A stretch of 64,000 nucleotides of DNA from NVTR01 sp965237505 (GCA_965237505.1 CBDEFR010000002.1:1-64000); one strand, 5' to 3'. Counted from the first letter of the stretch, positions 8,309 to 17,815 are shown. Notes: generated by a model from the sequence alone, not told the origin. A program made the numbers and translations.

Positions 8309-9519
8309 CAGGGGAATCGCATGAAGGTTATGTCCGGAGAATTTGCAGTAAGAACCGATTGTTCCATCCGGCCTTTTTGCGCATGACCCTGAGCGATTTT
8401 TTATCTTTTGCCTTGTTGAGCAGATTCATTGCCATGTGTTTGATGACGGCAAAATTCTTGGGGCCGTGATCCTTACGAACACGGCTGTCATCATCGCGGA
8501 ATGTGACGTCGAGCACCCAGTGGAGGCGGTTTTCAATCCCCCAATGGGAGCGTACCGCATGGGCAAAGCGCGGCGCATCTTTCGGTAGAGACGAGATGAA
8601 GTATCGGGTTTGTTGTGTTGTTTTCCCGTTGCTTTCACGGATCGAGACAACGCGACCAATACTGGTCAGGCCCGCCCAACCCGGATGGCGCTCTTGCAGC
8701 CATTCTATGGTGTCACTCTGGGTGTAGGTCCGGGTCTCAATCCGACCTTTATTGCCATCAACGGTCTGTAACGACGCAGTATTTTCATGCTCCCTCTCTT
8801 CAAACCACAGTTTCACATCCTCAAAAAGGCTGCTCTGATTTCCCTTGAGCGCCAGCACGTAGTCGGCCCCCTTGTCGCGGATTTTGCAGGCAATCTGGCG
8901 TTGGCACCCCATCGCGTCCAGCGTCACGATCGCGCCCTCAACGTGGAGCAAATCCAAGAGCAATGGAATGTCCTTGATCTCGTTCTTTTTGTGCGCACTT
9001 GCCCGCTGACCCAGTACCAGACGCAGATCATCACAGTAGGCCGAGATCAAATGCAGAGGTGTTTCACCACCGGCCTTTGACCCGCGCATCGTCTTGCCAT
9101 CGACGGCCACAATCGAGCCTTCAACGCGTCCCGCCAGGCCAGCAGCCCATTGCGCAAAGGCTGTACTGAACTTCTCCGGATCAAGCAGCCGAAACACCGT
9201 TGAAAGCGTGTCATGCGAGGGAATGCCGCGCTCAAAAGGGGCCAATTTGCGCAGAAACTTCAGCTTTTCTTCACCATATTCGACAATATCAACGACACTC
9301 TCGCCGCCCGAGACCACCGCACACAGGCTTAAAAGCAGGATCTCATCAAGCGGGTAAAGCACCTTCGCCTGCTGGCGAGGGTCAGGGATGGCCGAAATAA
9401 CAGATTGAAATGATGTAGTCTTTTCCAAAGCAAGTCCTCCAGATGCGTGTTCTGGTGACATTGAATCAGACGTTGATGCACGTAGCAAACACGGGCCAGC
9501 TATTCATGCGATACCCCTG
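8309..9519. mobile_element. ISAs1-family insertion sequence, copy 2
   Basis: A 1211-bp element with the same inverted ends as copy 1, flanked by a perfect 10-bp direct repeat CGGGTTGGCT (8299-8308 and 9520-9529). It interrupts the IS110-family transposase after codon 53. The perfect duplication and near-identity to copy 1 indicate a recent insertion. Confidence 0.95.
8328..9488 (-). CDS. ISAs1-family transposase, copy 2
   Basis: A 386-residue DDE transposase, identical to copy 1 except Arg87 for His and Asn246 for Asp. Neither change touches the predicted catalytic residues Asp130, Asp191 and Glu319. The gene is full length with no frameshift. The short run of bases between its stop and the inverted repeat is the same as in copy 1. 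Confidence 0.93.
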   Translation of the reverse strand: MLRASTSDSMSPEHASGGLALEKTTSFQSVISAIPDPRQQAKVLYPLDEILLLSLCAVVSGGESVVDIVEYGEEKLKFLRKLAPFERGIPSHDTLSTVFRLLDPEKFSTAFAQWAAGLAGRVEGSIVAVDGKTMRGSKAGGETPLHLISAYCDDLRLVLGQRASAHKKNEIKDIPLLLDLLHVEGAIVTLDAMGCQRQIACKIRDKGADYVLALKGNQSSLFEDVKLWFEEREHENTASLQTVDGNKGRIETRTYTQSDTIEWLQERHPGWAGLTSIGRVVSIRESNGKTTQQTRYFISSLPKDAPRFAHAVRSHWGIENRLHWVLDVTFRDDDSRVRKDHGPKNFAVIKHMAMNLLNKAKDKKSLRVMRKKAGWNNRFLLQILRT

Positions 9520-10234
9520 CGGGTTGGCTTTGAGGCCGGAACAATGAGCCAGCACCTGTTTTTTGGCCTGACCAGTGAAGGCTTTGACGTCGTGTGTATG
9601 GAAGCACGTCAGGTGAACGCGGCGCTTTCCGCCATGCGTAACAAAACGGACAAGAACGACGCATATGGGATTGCCCAGGTTTTGCGCACCGGCTGGTTCA
9701 GCGCGGTCCACATGAAGAGCCGGGAGGCCCATGGTCAACGCGCGCTGTTAAGCACCCGCAAAGCACTGCTGAACAAGACGATTGATCTGGCCAATGAGGT
9801 GCGCGGACTGCTGAAGATCTTTGGTATCCGCCTGCCTAAATGCGTGAAGCATGGCAGCTTTGATGGCGTTGTCCGGCCAATGATCGAAATCGATGATGTC
9901 CTTGCTCACGCGATGCTCCCACTGCTGGATGCACGTCTCGCCCTGTATCAGCACTTTCTGGAACTGGATCGACGGGTCAAGCGCGCGGCGAGCCACGATG
10001 AGGTCTGCATGCGGATGATGACCGTCCCGGGGGTAGGACCGATTGCAGCGCTGACCTTCAAGGCTGCCGTCGATGACCCCTCTCGCTTCAAACGCTCTCG
10101 CACAGTTGCCGCACACTTTGGACTGACGCCCCGACGATACCAGTCAGGCGAGACAGACAACCCTGGCCGAATATCAAAAGCCGGTGACCGAGATGTTCGC
10201 GCGACGCTCTATGCCGCCGCTAACGCGCTCCTTA
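9520..10234 (+). pseudogene. IS110-family transposase, middle fragment (part 2 of 3)
   Basis: Central part of the IS110-family transposase. It covers the end of the DEDD domain (RNKTDKNDAYGIAQ, with the acidic pair characteristic of the family), a coiled linker, and the C-terminal transposase_20 domain, seen as MMTVPGVGPIAALTFKAAVDDPSRF followed by HFGLTPRRYQSGE. The conserved Ser of this domain should lie beyond the break. The frame is interrupted at ANALL by the first IS630 copy and resumes at 12557 with RTMAGSQIKSWG. Confidence 0.88.
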
Positions 10235-11393
10235 TACCAACGGCCCCCAGATTTGACTCAAGGGGATTCCCACGAGCGGCGTGATCTGATTCAGTGGCAT
10301 CAAGGCAAGGGAGGCTTTGATGGCAGTAAGGATTACGCGCAAAGACAAGTCCGCAGGCGAGCTTCGCCAGGAAGCGGCGCGGTGCCGGGATGGGAAAGCG
10401 GCGCGACGGATGTTGGCGATTGCCCTGGTTCTGGATGGGGTTGACCGCAAGACGGCGGCAGAAAACTGCGGCATGGATCGGCAGACGTTGCGGGATTGGG
10501 CCCACCGTTACAATGCGGAGGGCGTGTCGGGCCTGTTCAACCGTCGCCCGCCGGATCCACCCTGTCTGCTGAGCGCGGCACAGAAGGAGGAGTTGGCGGA
10601 AATGGTTCGGGCGGGTCCCGACCCCGAAACCGATGGGGTTGTGCGCTGGCGGCGCATTGATCTGAAACGCAAGATCGAAGAGCGCTTCGGCGTCACCATG
10701 CATGAGCGAACTGTTGGCAAACAATTGGCAAGCCTGGGCTTTCGGCGTCTGTCGGTGCGCCCGCAGCATCCGAAATCCGACCCGGATGCACAGGAGGCTT
10801 TTAAAAAAACTTCGCCGCAGAGGTAGAAGCAGCCTTGCCGGAAACAGCCCGCAGCAAGCCCCTGGAGATATGGTTTCAGGATGAAGGCGGGTTGGCCAGC
10901 AGGGCACGCTCACCCGTATCTGGGCCGAGCGTGGAACACGCCCCCGTGCCCCGCGCGACACCCGCTATATCTGGAGCTACATTTTCGGCGCCGTCTGCCC
11001 GGAACGGGCTGAAGCGGCCGCTCTGATCATGCCACATGCCGACACACAGGCCATGAGCGCGCATCTCGCCGAGATCGCTAAAACCGTCGCATCGGGCGCA
11101 CATGCCCTTCTCATTCTGGATGGCGCTGGCTGGCACGGTTCGGCAGAGCTGGAGGTACCCGACAACATCACCCTGCTCAAACTCCCGCCCTATTCCCCTG
11201 AACTCAACCCGATGGAAAATGTGTGGGCTTATCTGCGTGCCAACAAGCTCGCCATATCCGTCTTCGACAATTATGAGCAGATCGTCGACAGGTGTTGCGA
11301 AGCATGGAACTTCTTTGCAAACGACAAAACCGCAATCACGTCAATCACTACCAGACAATGGGCCAAAACGGTCAACGACTAGGGCCGTTGGTA
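10235..11393. mobile_element. IS630-family insertion sequence, copy 1
   Basis: About 1.16 kb, bounded by CCAACGGCCC and its reverse complement GGGCCGTTGG with TA at both outer edges, the target dinucleotide of this family. It sits in the IS110-family transposase and is followed after three bases by a second copy in the same orientation. Exact ends are uncertain by 1-3 bases because of the TA-rich junction. Confidence 0.88.
10320..11382 (+). pseudogene. IS630-family transposase, copy 1 (programmed -1 slip plus an extra frameshift)
   Basis: The first frame, MAVRITRKDKSAGELR onward, holds the helix-turn-helix half and ends just after a TTTTAAAAAAAC slippery run (A7 at 10803-10809). A -1 slip there continues into NFAAEVEAALPETARSKPLEIWFQDE, the start of the DDE domain. 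Programmed slippage of this sort is known in the family. A second, unexpected shift follows at about 10885 (GATGAAGGCGGG where copy 2 has GATGAAGCGCGGG). The rest of the DDE domain (ILDGAGWHG, PYSPELNPMENVWAYL) is open again from about 11029 to the stop at 11382. The extra shift would inactivate this copy unless it is a sequencing error. Confidence 0.82.
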
Positions 11394-11396
11394 TAA

Positions 11397-12554
11397 TACC
11401 AACGGCCCCCAGATTTGACTCAAGGGGATTCCCACGAGCGGCGTGATCTGATTCAGTGGCATCAAGGCAAGGGAGGCTTTGATGGCAATAAGGATTACGC
11501 GAAAAGACAAGTCCGCAGGCGAGCTTCGCCAGGAAGCGGCGCGGTGCCGGGATGGGAAAGCGGCGCGACGGATGTTGGCGATTGCCCTGGTTCTGGATGG
11601 GGTTGACCGCAAGACGGCGGCAGAAAACTGCGGCATGGATCGGCAGACGTTGCGGGATTGGGCCCACCGTTACAATGCGGAGGGCGTGTCGGGCCTGTTC
11701 AACCGTCGCCCGCCGGATCCACCCTGTCTGCTGAGCGCGGCACAGAAGGAGGAGTTGGCGGAAATGGTTCGGGCGGGTCCCGACCCCGAAACCGATGGGG
11801 TTGTGCGCTGGCGGCGCATTGATCTGAAACGCAAGATCGAAGAGCGCTTCGGCGTCACCATGCATGAGCGAACTGTTGGCAAACAATTGGCAAGCCTGGG
11901 CTTTCGGCGTCTGTCGGTGCGCCCGCAGCATCCGAAATCCGACCCGGATGCACAGGAGGCTTTTAAAAAAACTTCGCCGCAGAGGTAGAAGCAGCTTTGC
12001 CGGAAACAGCCCGCAGCAAGCCCCTGGAGATATGGTTTCAGGATGAAGCGCGGGTTGGCCAGCAGGGCACGCTCACCCGTATCTGGGCCGAGCGTGGAAC
12101 ACGCCCCCGTGCCCCGCGCGACACCCGCTATATCTGGAGCTACATTTTCGGCGCCGTCTGCCCGGAACGGGCTGAAGCGGCCGCTCTGATCATGCCACAT
12201 GCCGACACACAGGCCATGAGCGCGCATCTCGCCGAGATCGCTAAAACCGTCGCATCGGGCGCACATGCCCTTCTCATTCTGGATGGCGCTGGCTGGCACG
12301 GTTCGGCAGAGCTGGAGGTACCCGACAACATCACCCTGCTCAAACTCCCGCCCTATTCCCCTGAACTCAACCCGATGGAAAATGTGTGGCTTATCTGCGT
12401 GCCAACAAGCTCGCCATATCCGTCTTCGACAATTATGAGCAGATCGTCGACAGGTGTTGCGAAGCATGGAACTTCTTTGCAAACGACAAAATCGCAATCA
12501 CGTCAATCACTACCAGACAATGGGCCAAACGGTCAACGACTAGGGCCGTTGGTA
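11397..12554. mobile_element. IS630-family insertion sequence, copy 2
   Basis: Second copy in direct orientation, almost identical to copy 1, with the same CCAACGGCCC ends. It lies between copy 1 and the C-terminal piece of the IS110-family transposase. The two copies differ mainly by single-base insertions or deletions. Confidence 0.88.
11482..12543 (+). pseudogene. IS630-family transposase, copy 2 (programmed -1 slip plus late frameshifts)
   Basis: Same architecture as copy 1. The first frame (MAIRITRKDKSAG) reaches the A7 slippery run at 11965-11971. The -1 frame then runs intact through FQDEARVGQQGTLTRIW, ILDGAGWH and NPMENVW. Frame is lost at about 12388, where one G is missing compared with copy 1, and again near 12530, where one A is missing. 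As a result the reading frame after 12530 runs on into the IS110-family C-terminus. Each copy is intact where the other is broken, so a consensus of the two gives a complete transposase. Confidence 0.82.
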
Positions 12555-12556
12555 TT

Positions 12557-12727
12557 ATACGAACAATGGCAGGCTCACAGATAAAATCTTGGGGCATGCG
12601 GCTGATGCGCACCAAGGGCCGACGGCGCGCGGTCGTTGCAGTCGCGCGCAAACTGGCCGTGCTGCTGCACCGCATGTGGATCGATGGTACAGAGTTCCGT
12701 CAGGAAAAGGTGGGAGGCGTAGCATGA
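12557..12727 (+). pseudogene. IS110-family transposase, C-terminal fragment (part 3 of 3)
   Basis: Last part of the IS110-family transposase: TMAGSQIKSWGMRLM followed by ARKLAVLLHRMWIDGTEFR, the typical family ending. Joining ANALLI at 10234 to RTMAGSQ here restores one continuous frame. With all three nested elements removed the transposase is about 345 residues, a normal length. Confidence 0.88.
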
Positions 12728-13067
12728 TCAAATAACCAACCCACCTAACCTTGACGGGGTCGTCCTCACCGGACGAGGTTTGTGGATGAAGCCGAAAATG
12801 GCTGCTGCGCCACTTGAAGCGCGTCTCAAAGCAAGGCTCTCCACGGCCAATCCGACACATGCATGCAGCGGTGCCATCACGGCATCAACCAGACTGCGAA
12901 GAGAAGCGTGACCCGGATGAGCGGCAAGACCCCAAGACAAAGAAGGAAAATGAGCTTGACCTAAACACCCAATTAGAGAAGCAGACATTAATCGCGGCCG
13001 ATAATATATTCTGACCCTAGGCTCAATCCGCTGGGGCAAAGGGTGCTGCGAAAGGGGTGATCCCTTA
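12728..13067. other. Non-coding stretch downstream of the IS110-family transposase
   Basis: About 340 bases with no gene I can support. It includes a short potential hairpin (GGTCGTCCTCACCGGACGAGG region near 12758-12780). It presumably contains the right end of the IS110-family element, but these elements lack strong inverted repeats, so the boundary cannot be placed by eye. Confidence 0.4.
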
Positions 13068-13232
13068 GTGTCTGATTCAAAACTCTACGCATGATTACAA
13101 TGCCTTGCAATTTTACGCGTGAGGGTTCTGATATGTGCAACGAGTATCCATGCCTGTGAACTTGCGATGGATTTTTCGCAATCTTTGGCCAATCGCCGGC
13201 AGCGTTTGAGCCATCCGAAGGTGCGCTCGACT
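13068..13232 (-). mobile_element. IS5-family element A, 3' fragment (split by IS66-family element)
   Basis: Reverse complement of the last 165 bases of the IS5-family element, matching the end of intact copy B (20485-21416): the inverted repeat GTGTCTGATTCAAAACT, then the codons for the C-terminus of the transposase. It ends at GCTCGACT (13225-13232), where the IS66-family element begins. The other part of the same IS5 copy begins with GCTCGACG at 18713. Confidence 0.88.
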
Positions 13233-13318
13233 GTAAGCGTCTGGTCTGGCTGCCCTGCCTGAGGCCGCAGATGTCAGATAGTGTCCATGATCGTTAATGG
13301 ACATTATCGAGGTCAGAT

Positions 13319-13669
13319 GTGGGCAGGAAGAAGCGCCGGAACTGGAGCAATAACGAGAAGCGGATGATCTGTGCGCAAACGCGGGTTCCGGGGATTTCGG
13401 TTAGTCAGGTTGCGCGGCGGTATGATGTGAATGCCAATCTCGTGTTTACGTGGCTGAGGGATGGGCGGTTTTCGCCTGATGGCGATACACAGAAGCAGGC
13501 TTGCTTTCTGCCGGTCGAGATAATTGTGGATGTGCGGCATGAAGACGCGCCGCCGGTTGTGGCAGGCGGCAGGATTGAGTTTGATCTTGCTGGCGGGCAC
13601 CGGCTTTGTGTCAGCGGGACTTACGATCCCGATGCCCTTGCCCGCCTGATCCGTGGCTTGTCCGGATGA
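13319..13669 (+). CDS. tnpA: IS66-family accessory protein TnpA
   Basis: A 116-residue protein with an N-terminal helix-turn-helix of the transposase_8 type (NWSNNEKRMICAQT ... ISVSQVARRYDVNANLVFTWLRDGR) and a variable tail. It is the first gene of the usual three-gene IS66 set. A GTG start at 13319 is the only one that gives this N-terminus. Its stop overlaps the tnpB start as ATGA, indicating translational coupling. Confidence 0.88.
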   Translation: MGRKKRRNWSNNEKRMICAQTRVPGISVSQVARRYDVNANLVFTWLRDGRFSPDGDTQKQACFLPVEIIVDVRHEDAPPVVAGGRIEFDLAGGHRLCVSGTYDPDALARLIRGLSG

Positions 13670-14013
13670 TCCCGGTACCGTCGAACACGAAGGTGTGGCT
13701 GGCTGCCGGGGTAACGGATATGCGCCGGGGGTTTGCGACGCTGGCGGCTCAGGCGGAACAGACGCTGAAGCAGAACCCTTATTGCGGCCACATGTTCGTT
13801 TTCCGTGGACGGCGTGGCGATCTGATCAAGATCATTTGGTGGGACGGTCAGGGGGCCTGTCTGTTCTCCAAGCGATTGGAGAAGGGCCGGTTTGTCTGGC
13901 CTTCTGCAAAAGACGGCAAAGTCGCATTGACACCGGCCCAGTTGGCGATGCTTCTGGAGGGCATTGACTGGCGTATTCCGCAGCGCACATGGCGGCCATT
14001 GAAGGCGGGATAA
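13666..14013 (+). CDS. tnpB: IS66-family accessory protein TnpB
   Basis: A 115-residue protein of the IS66 Orf2 family, with the highly conserved segments VWLAAGVTDMRRGF, YCGHMFVFRGRRGDLIKIIWWDGQG and the ending QRTWRPLKAG. Its biochemical role is unknown, although it is needed for transposition in studied IS66 elements. It starts at ATG 13666 inside the tnpA stop. Intact. Confidence 0.92.
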   Translation: MIPVPSNTKVWLAAGVTDMRRGFATLAAQAEQTLKQNPYCGHMFVFRGRRGDLIKIIWWDGQGACLFSKRLEKGRFVWPSAKDGKVALTPAQLAMLLEGIDWRIPQRTWRPLKAG

Positions 14014-14073
14014 TCTGGCCGGATCAGTGATTTGGGGATTCCCTAAAGCCCGTTAATTTGCTAGGTTTTGGCC

Positions 14074-15361
14074 ATGATCGATGTGGCCCGAGCCTTACCG
14101 GAAGACCCCGATGAGTTGCGTGCTTTCACGCAGCTTCTGCTGGCCGAGGTGAAGTCTCAGGCGATGTTGATCGAGAAGCTCAGGCACCAGTTATCCGGGC
14201 ATCGCACACATAGGTTTGGCAGCAAATCCGAGAGCATCGAGCAGCTGCAACTGGCCCTGGAGAGCAGTGAGATTGCAACGGCAGCGATGACAGCCAGGTT
14301 ACGCCTGCCTGAAGAGGAGCCGCCAAAGACAAACCCAAGCGCCGCCCGATCCCGGATCATATACCGCGCCAGCACATCGAACTGACCACCGGAGATGATG
14401 CCTGTGCGGATTGTGGTGGCAAGCTGCGCCGCCTGGGCGAGGATGTGACCGCGGAACTGGAATATGTTCCGGGGCGCTTCATCGTGAATCGGATCACCCG
14501 GCCCCGTTTTGCCTGTTCTTGCTGTGATCACTTCACCCAGGCGCAATTGCCCTCGCGCCCGATTGAGCGCGGGCGTCCTGGACCAGGACTGTTGGTCCAT
14601 GTGCTGGTCAGCAAATACGCCGACCATCTGCCGCTCTATCGGCAAAGCCAGATCTATGAGCGCAACGGGCTTGAGCTAGATCGCTCTACTCTGGCGGATT
14701 GGGTGGGTAAATCCACCGCTCTTTTGGAACCGCTGGCAAACGCCATCGGGCGACACGTGCAAGCAGGCCAGGCATTGTTTGCCGATGATACGCCGGTGAA
14801 GATGTTAACCCCCGGGGCAGGCAAAACCCAGACCGCCCGTTTGTGGACTTACGTACGCGATGAACGCCTCTGGGACAGCGAGGCGCCGCCTGCTGCCTGG
14901 TATCAGTTCTCGCCGGACCGCAGGGGTCAACATCCCAAGGATCACTTGAAGAGATACCAGGGCTGGATGCATGCCGACGGCTATTCCGGATTCAACGACC
15001 TCTACCGTTCTGGCGACATCCGCGAGGTCGCCTGCATGGCCGACATCCGGCGCAAGTTCGTCGATGTGCATAAAGCCCAGGGCTCGGCCATCGCCGAAGA
15101 GGCGATCAAGCGGATAGCAGGGCTCTACGCTATCGAGAAAGAGGCCCGTGGATCGCCGCCGGATCAGCGTACCGCCATACGGCAGGCCGAGGCCAGACCC
15201 GTCTTCGTTGACCTGGGCAATTGGCTGGGTGCCCAACTGCCCGCTATCTCTGGCAAATCGCCACTTGCAGGGGCCATCCGTTATGCGCTGACCCGGTTGC
15301 CACGGCTCCGGCCATACCTTGAACATGGCCATCTCGAGATCGACACGGATGTTGTTGAACA
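14074..15361 (+). pseudogene. tnpC: IS66-family transposase TnpC, N-terminal and central part, frameshifted
   Basis: Starts MIDVARALPEDPDELRAF with the coiled leucine-rich N-terminus (LLLAEVKSQAMLIEKLRHQLSG) and the HRFGSKSE motif. Frame is lost near 14328 in PPKT; the next frame gives DKPKRRPIPDHIP, a zinc-binding stretch (CADCGGK, then CSCC) and the catalytic DDE domain (FADDTPVKML, MHADGYSGFNDLY). A lost A in an AAAA run explains the shift. The frame then reaches HLEIDTDVVEQ and runs into the nested IS110-family element at about 15361. The remainder of a tnpC is at 17816-18118. Confidence 0.82.
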
Positions 15362-15370
15362 GCCCCTTTC

Positions 15371-16127
15371 TCAGATTTTTTGGGTCTTTGGTGGCTTTTC
15401 TCGCCACGCCTCGACCATCTTTGCATAGGAAGCCTCGGCATTGGCAACCAGTTCCATTTCTCGATGTCGAAGTTCCTTGATCCAGTAATCACGCCCAGGA
15501 CCGGCTTTCCCGTAGGCTTTAGGGGCTCCGGCGCGTAATTCTAATTTGCGCATCTTCATTGCGACAAATGCCGGACGTGCCCACTGGTAAGGGGCGTCCT
15601 TGGTGAGGAGATGCCAGATCAGGGTTGCAATTTTGCGCGCAGTGGCAACCGCCGCAACATTGGCGCCCTTTCGATCTTTGATACGCAAAAAGAACGCACG
15701 CAAAGGACCGGGGACTGAAGCGGCACCCCATGCGGCCTCAACCAGCATCGTTCGAGCGGTTGCATTTCCCTGTTTGGTGATCCTACCGTGGATGGCCTCG
15801 CGGGCGCCGGATTGGCGTACCCTCGGCGTTAAACCAAAGTAACTGGCAAGCTTCCCAGGGGTGGCGAACCGGCTGATATCTCCGATCGATGCTATCACGG
15901 CGGCAGCAATTACGGAGCTAATGCCAGCCACGGCCATCAGTTTACGCATCTGCGGATCGTCAAGAGAGATGTGGATCAGATCGCGCTCAAGCGTCTCCAA
16001 CCGCCCAGCCAACCAATCCAACTCATCGAGATGCCGCTCAAGAAGATCGCGTTCGGTTTTGGCAGAGGGGCCTTGGCCAACCAACGTCGCCCACCTTTCC
16101 CGAACAGATGGCCTGCGTATTTTGGGA
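15371..16127 (-). pseudogene. IS110-family transposase 2, C-terminal part, frameshifted
   Basis: C-terminal two thirds of an IS110-family transposase, with KLMAVAGISSVIAAAVIASIGDISRF, YFGLTPRVRQSG and GNATARTMLVEAAWGA, the transposase_20 domain with its conserved Ser/Gly-rich region. Near 16052 the frame shifts: YAGHLFGKGGRRWLAKAPLPK continues in one frame, TERDLLERHLDELDW in the next. The piece joins the N-terminal fragment at PK, where the 8-bp duplication of the IS1595-family element lies. Confidence 0.8.
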
Positions 16128-17167
16128 TATAGGGTATCCACTTCGCTCTCGTGATGTCAATATGTTGGGATGGCGAACCCGGCATCCCATCCCGAAGGCG
16201 GGGTCGACTACCCGCGCACCCTGACTGAATTCGACGCGTGGTTCGTGTCGGAGACGGCGTGTGCGGAGTTTCTTGGGCGTGTTCGTTGGCCGGAAGGTTT
16301 TCGATGCCCGTCTTGCTGCGGAACCGACGCCTGGCCGACGGCGCGGGGTCAGTTGCGATGCAACCGGTGTCAGCGTCAAACATCGGTGACGGCGGGGACG
16401 ATCTTCGAGGGCACTCGAAAGCCATTGCGCCTTTGGTTCCAGGCGATGTGGTACGTGACCAACCAGAAGCACGGGGTCAGTGCGCTCGGCCTGCAACGCA
16501 TTCTTGGCCTGGGCAGTTATCAGACCGCCTGGGCTTGGCTGCACAAGTTGCGGCGCGCCATGGTGAGGCCGGGGCGTGATCTCCTGGGCGGCGCGGTCGA
16601 GGTGGACGAAACCTATGTGGGCGGCCGGGAAACCGGCGTCGTGGGGCGACAGACGAAGACCAAGTCGATCGTCGCGATTGCGGCGCAAGTCCGAGGGCGG
16701 GGCACTGGCCGGATCCGAATGAGCCGCGTCGAGGATGTGGCTGCGAGGAGCCTGATCCCGTTTGTCCAAACAACCGTGGCGCCTGGCGCGACCGTCCGAA
16801 CCGATGGCTGGTCAGCCTACAGTGGTCTGGCGAACCAAGGCTATGACCACCAGCCGAGATCCATTTCCGCCAGTGGCGACCCGGCCCACATCGTCATGCC
16901 ACGAGTGCATCGCGTGGCCGCTCTGCTTGATCGCTGGTGGCTGGGCATCCACCATGGTGCCATCGATGCCGACCATCTCGACTACTATCTCGACGAGTTC
17001 ACTTTCCGATTCAATCGCCGCCGTTCGCAGGCTCGTGGCCTGCTTTTCTTCCGACTGCTCCCGCAGGCGGTGCAGCACGAGCCGGTCCCCTACAAGGGCC
17101 TAGTCGGCGGTCATCGCAGCCTCGGAAACCAAATGTAGGGGATACGAGAGCGAAGTGGATACCCAGT
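16128..17167. mobile_element. IS1595-family insertion sequence
   Basis: A 1040-bp element with inverted ends containing GGGTATCCACTTCGCTCTCG on both sides, flanked by an 8-bp direct repeat TTTTGGGA (16120-16127 and 17168-17175). It sits inside the IS110-family transposase, which itself sits inside the IS66-family element, which itself sits inside an IS5-family element. Confidence 0.9.
16170..17138 (+). CDS. IS1595-family transposase
   Basis: A 322-residue transposase with an N-terminal zinc ribbon (FRCPSC and LRCNRC, about residues 44-70), a short helical region (WYVTNQKHGVSALGLQRILGLGSYQTAWAWLHKLRRAM) and the ISXO2-like DDE/N domain with EVDETYVGGRE and VRTDGWSAYSGL. The C-terminal stretch FRFNRRRSQARGLLFFRLLPQAV is typical. 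The frame is complete and fills the element. This is one of the few intact transposases in the inner nest, consistent with it being a late arrival. Confidence 0.92.
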   Translation: MANPASHPEGGVDYPRTLTEFDAWFVSETACAEFLGRVRWPEGFRCPSCCGTDAWPTARGQLRCNRCQRQTSVTAGTIFEGTRKPLRLWFQAMWYVTNQKHGVSALGLQRILGLGSYQTAWAWLHKLRRAMVRPGRDLLGGAVEVDETYVGGRETGVVGRQTKTKSIVAIAAQVRGRGTGRIRMSRVEDVAARSLIPFVQTTVAPGATVRTDGWSAYSGLANQGYDHQPRSISASGDPAHIVMPRVHRVAALLDRWWLGIHHGAIDADHLDYYLDEFTFRFNRRRSQARGLLFFRLLPQAVQHEPVPYKGLVGGHRSLGNQM

Positions 17168-17623
17168 TTTTGGGATTAGGTTGGCGTGCAGGACTGCCTG
17201 AACGCGACTTTTGGATCGTCGGATAGAGCGCACCACCGCTGCGCGCTCTGAAACAAGTCGCCTTAGTGCAAGCGTCTCGTCATCCGCCGCCCACACCTCA
17301 GGCAGGAACCCTGCTGCGTGAAGTTGGGCTAGGATTTTTGCGTCTACCTTGTCGGTCTTCGCCCGGGCATGAGCGATTGCCTTCACCTGTAGTGGATTGG
17401 CGATCACCACCCGCGCCACGAACGGCGTCAGAAGCCGGACGATCGTTGCGGTGTTTCCCGTGGCCTCCAGAACCACCTCGTCATCTGCTCGCAGACTGCG
17501 CCCGAATTCCACGACCGCATCATGCTCCATATCGACCTTGAAACTGTCTGTTATTTGGCCATCATCACAGATCGCGACTTGCGCGAAACTTCGATGGACG
17601 TCCATTCCTATTGATCTCATCAT
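17168..17623 (-). pseudogene. IS110-family transposase 2, N-terminal part
   Basis: First 152 codons, starting MMRSIGMDVHRSFAQVAICDDG, with the DEDD-type acidic residues visible in GMDVH, VVLEATGNT and AKTDKVDAKILAQL. The frame is cut by the IS1595-family element after VLHANLIPK and would otherwise continue at 16127 downward. The start is preceded by AAGGAGTACAT, a strong ribosome-binding site. Confidence 0.87.
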
Positions 17624-17815
17624 ATGTACTCCTTCTCGTTGTTAAAGGAGTGCACGGGCTCGTAAGACAATTACGGATACGCGCTCGCGGCGCACACGGG
17701 CTGGTCGTAGGGGCGGCCAGATAACAACACGAGCTCGCAGCTCATTGTCTAGTCGGCCTGCCCGCTTCTTCGCACTCCGACGCCCCGATTCCGCGAAACC
17801 TGTCTAACATGACAT
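17624..17815 (-). ncRNA. Candidate bridge RNA region of IS110-family element 2
   Basis: IS110-group elements are known to encode a structured bridge (seek) RNA in the non-coding end, often between the left terminus and the transposase start. Here about 190 bases before the transposase start contain several GC-rich self-complementary stretches (for example GAGCTGCGAGCTC and CGCCGCGAGCGCG, read on the minus strand) and no reading frame. The position, length and potential folding fit; the RNA itself is an inference and its guide loops were not identified. Confidence 0.35.

Larger units (their letters stand above)
15362..17815. mobile_element. IS110-family element 2, nested in IS66 and split by IS1595
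   Basis: Boundaries are approximate. The transposase stop at 15371 lies within about 10 bases of the break in tnpC, and tnpC-type sequence resumes after 17815. The transposase is on the minus strand in two pieces around the IS1595-family element. The approximately 190-base non-coding region before the start codon is typical of the family, in which the ends are short and poorly repeated. Confidence 0.7.
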
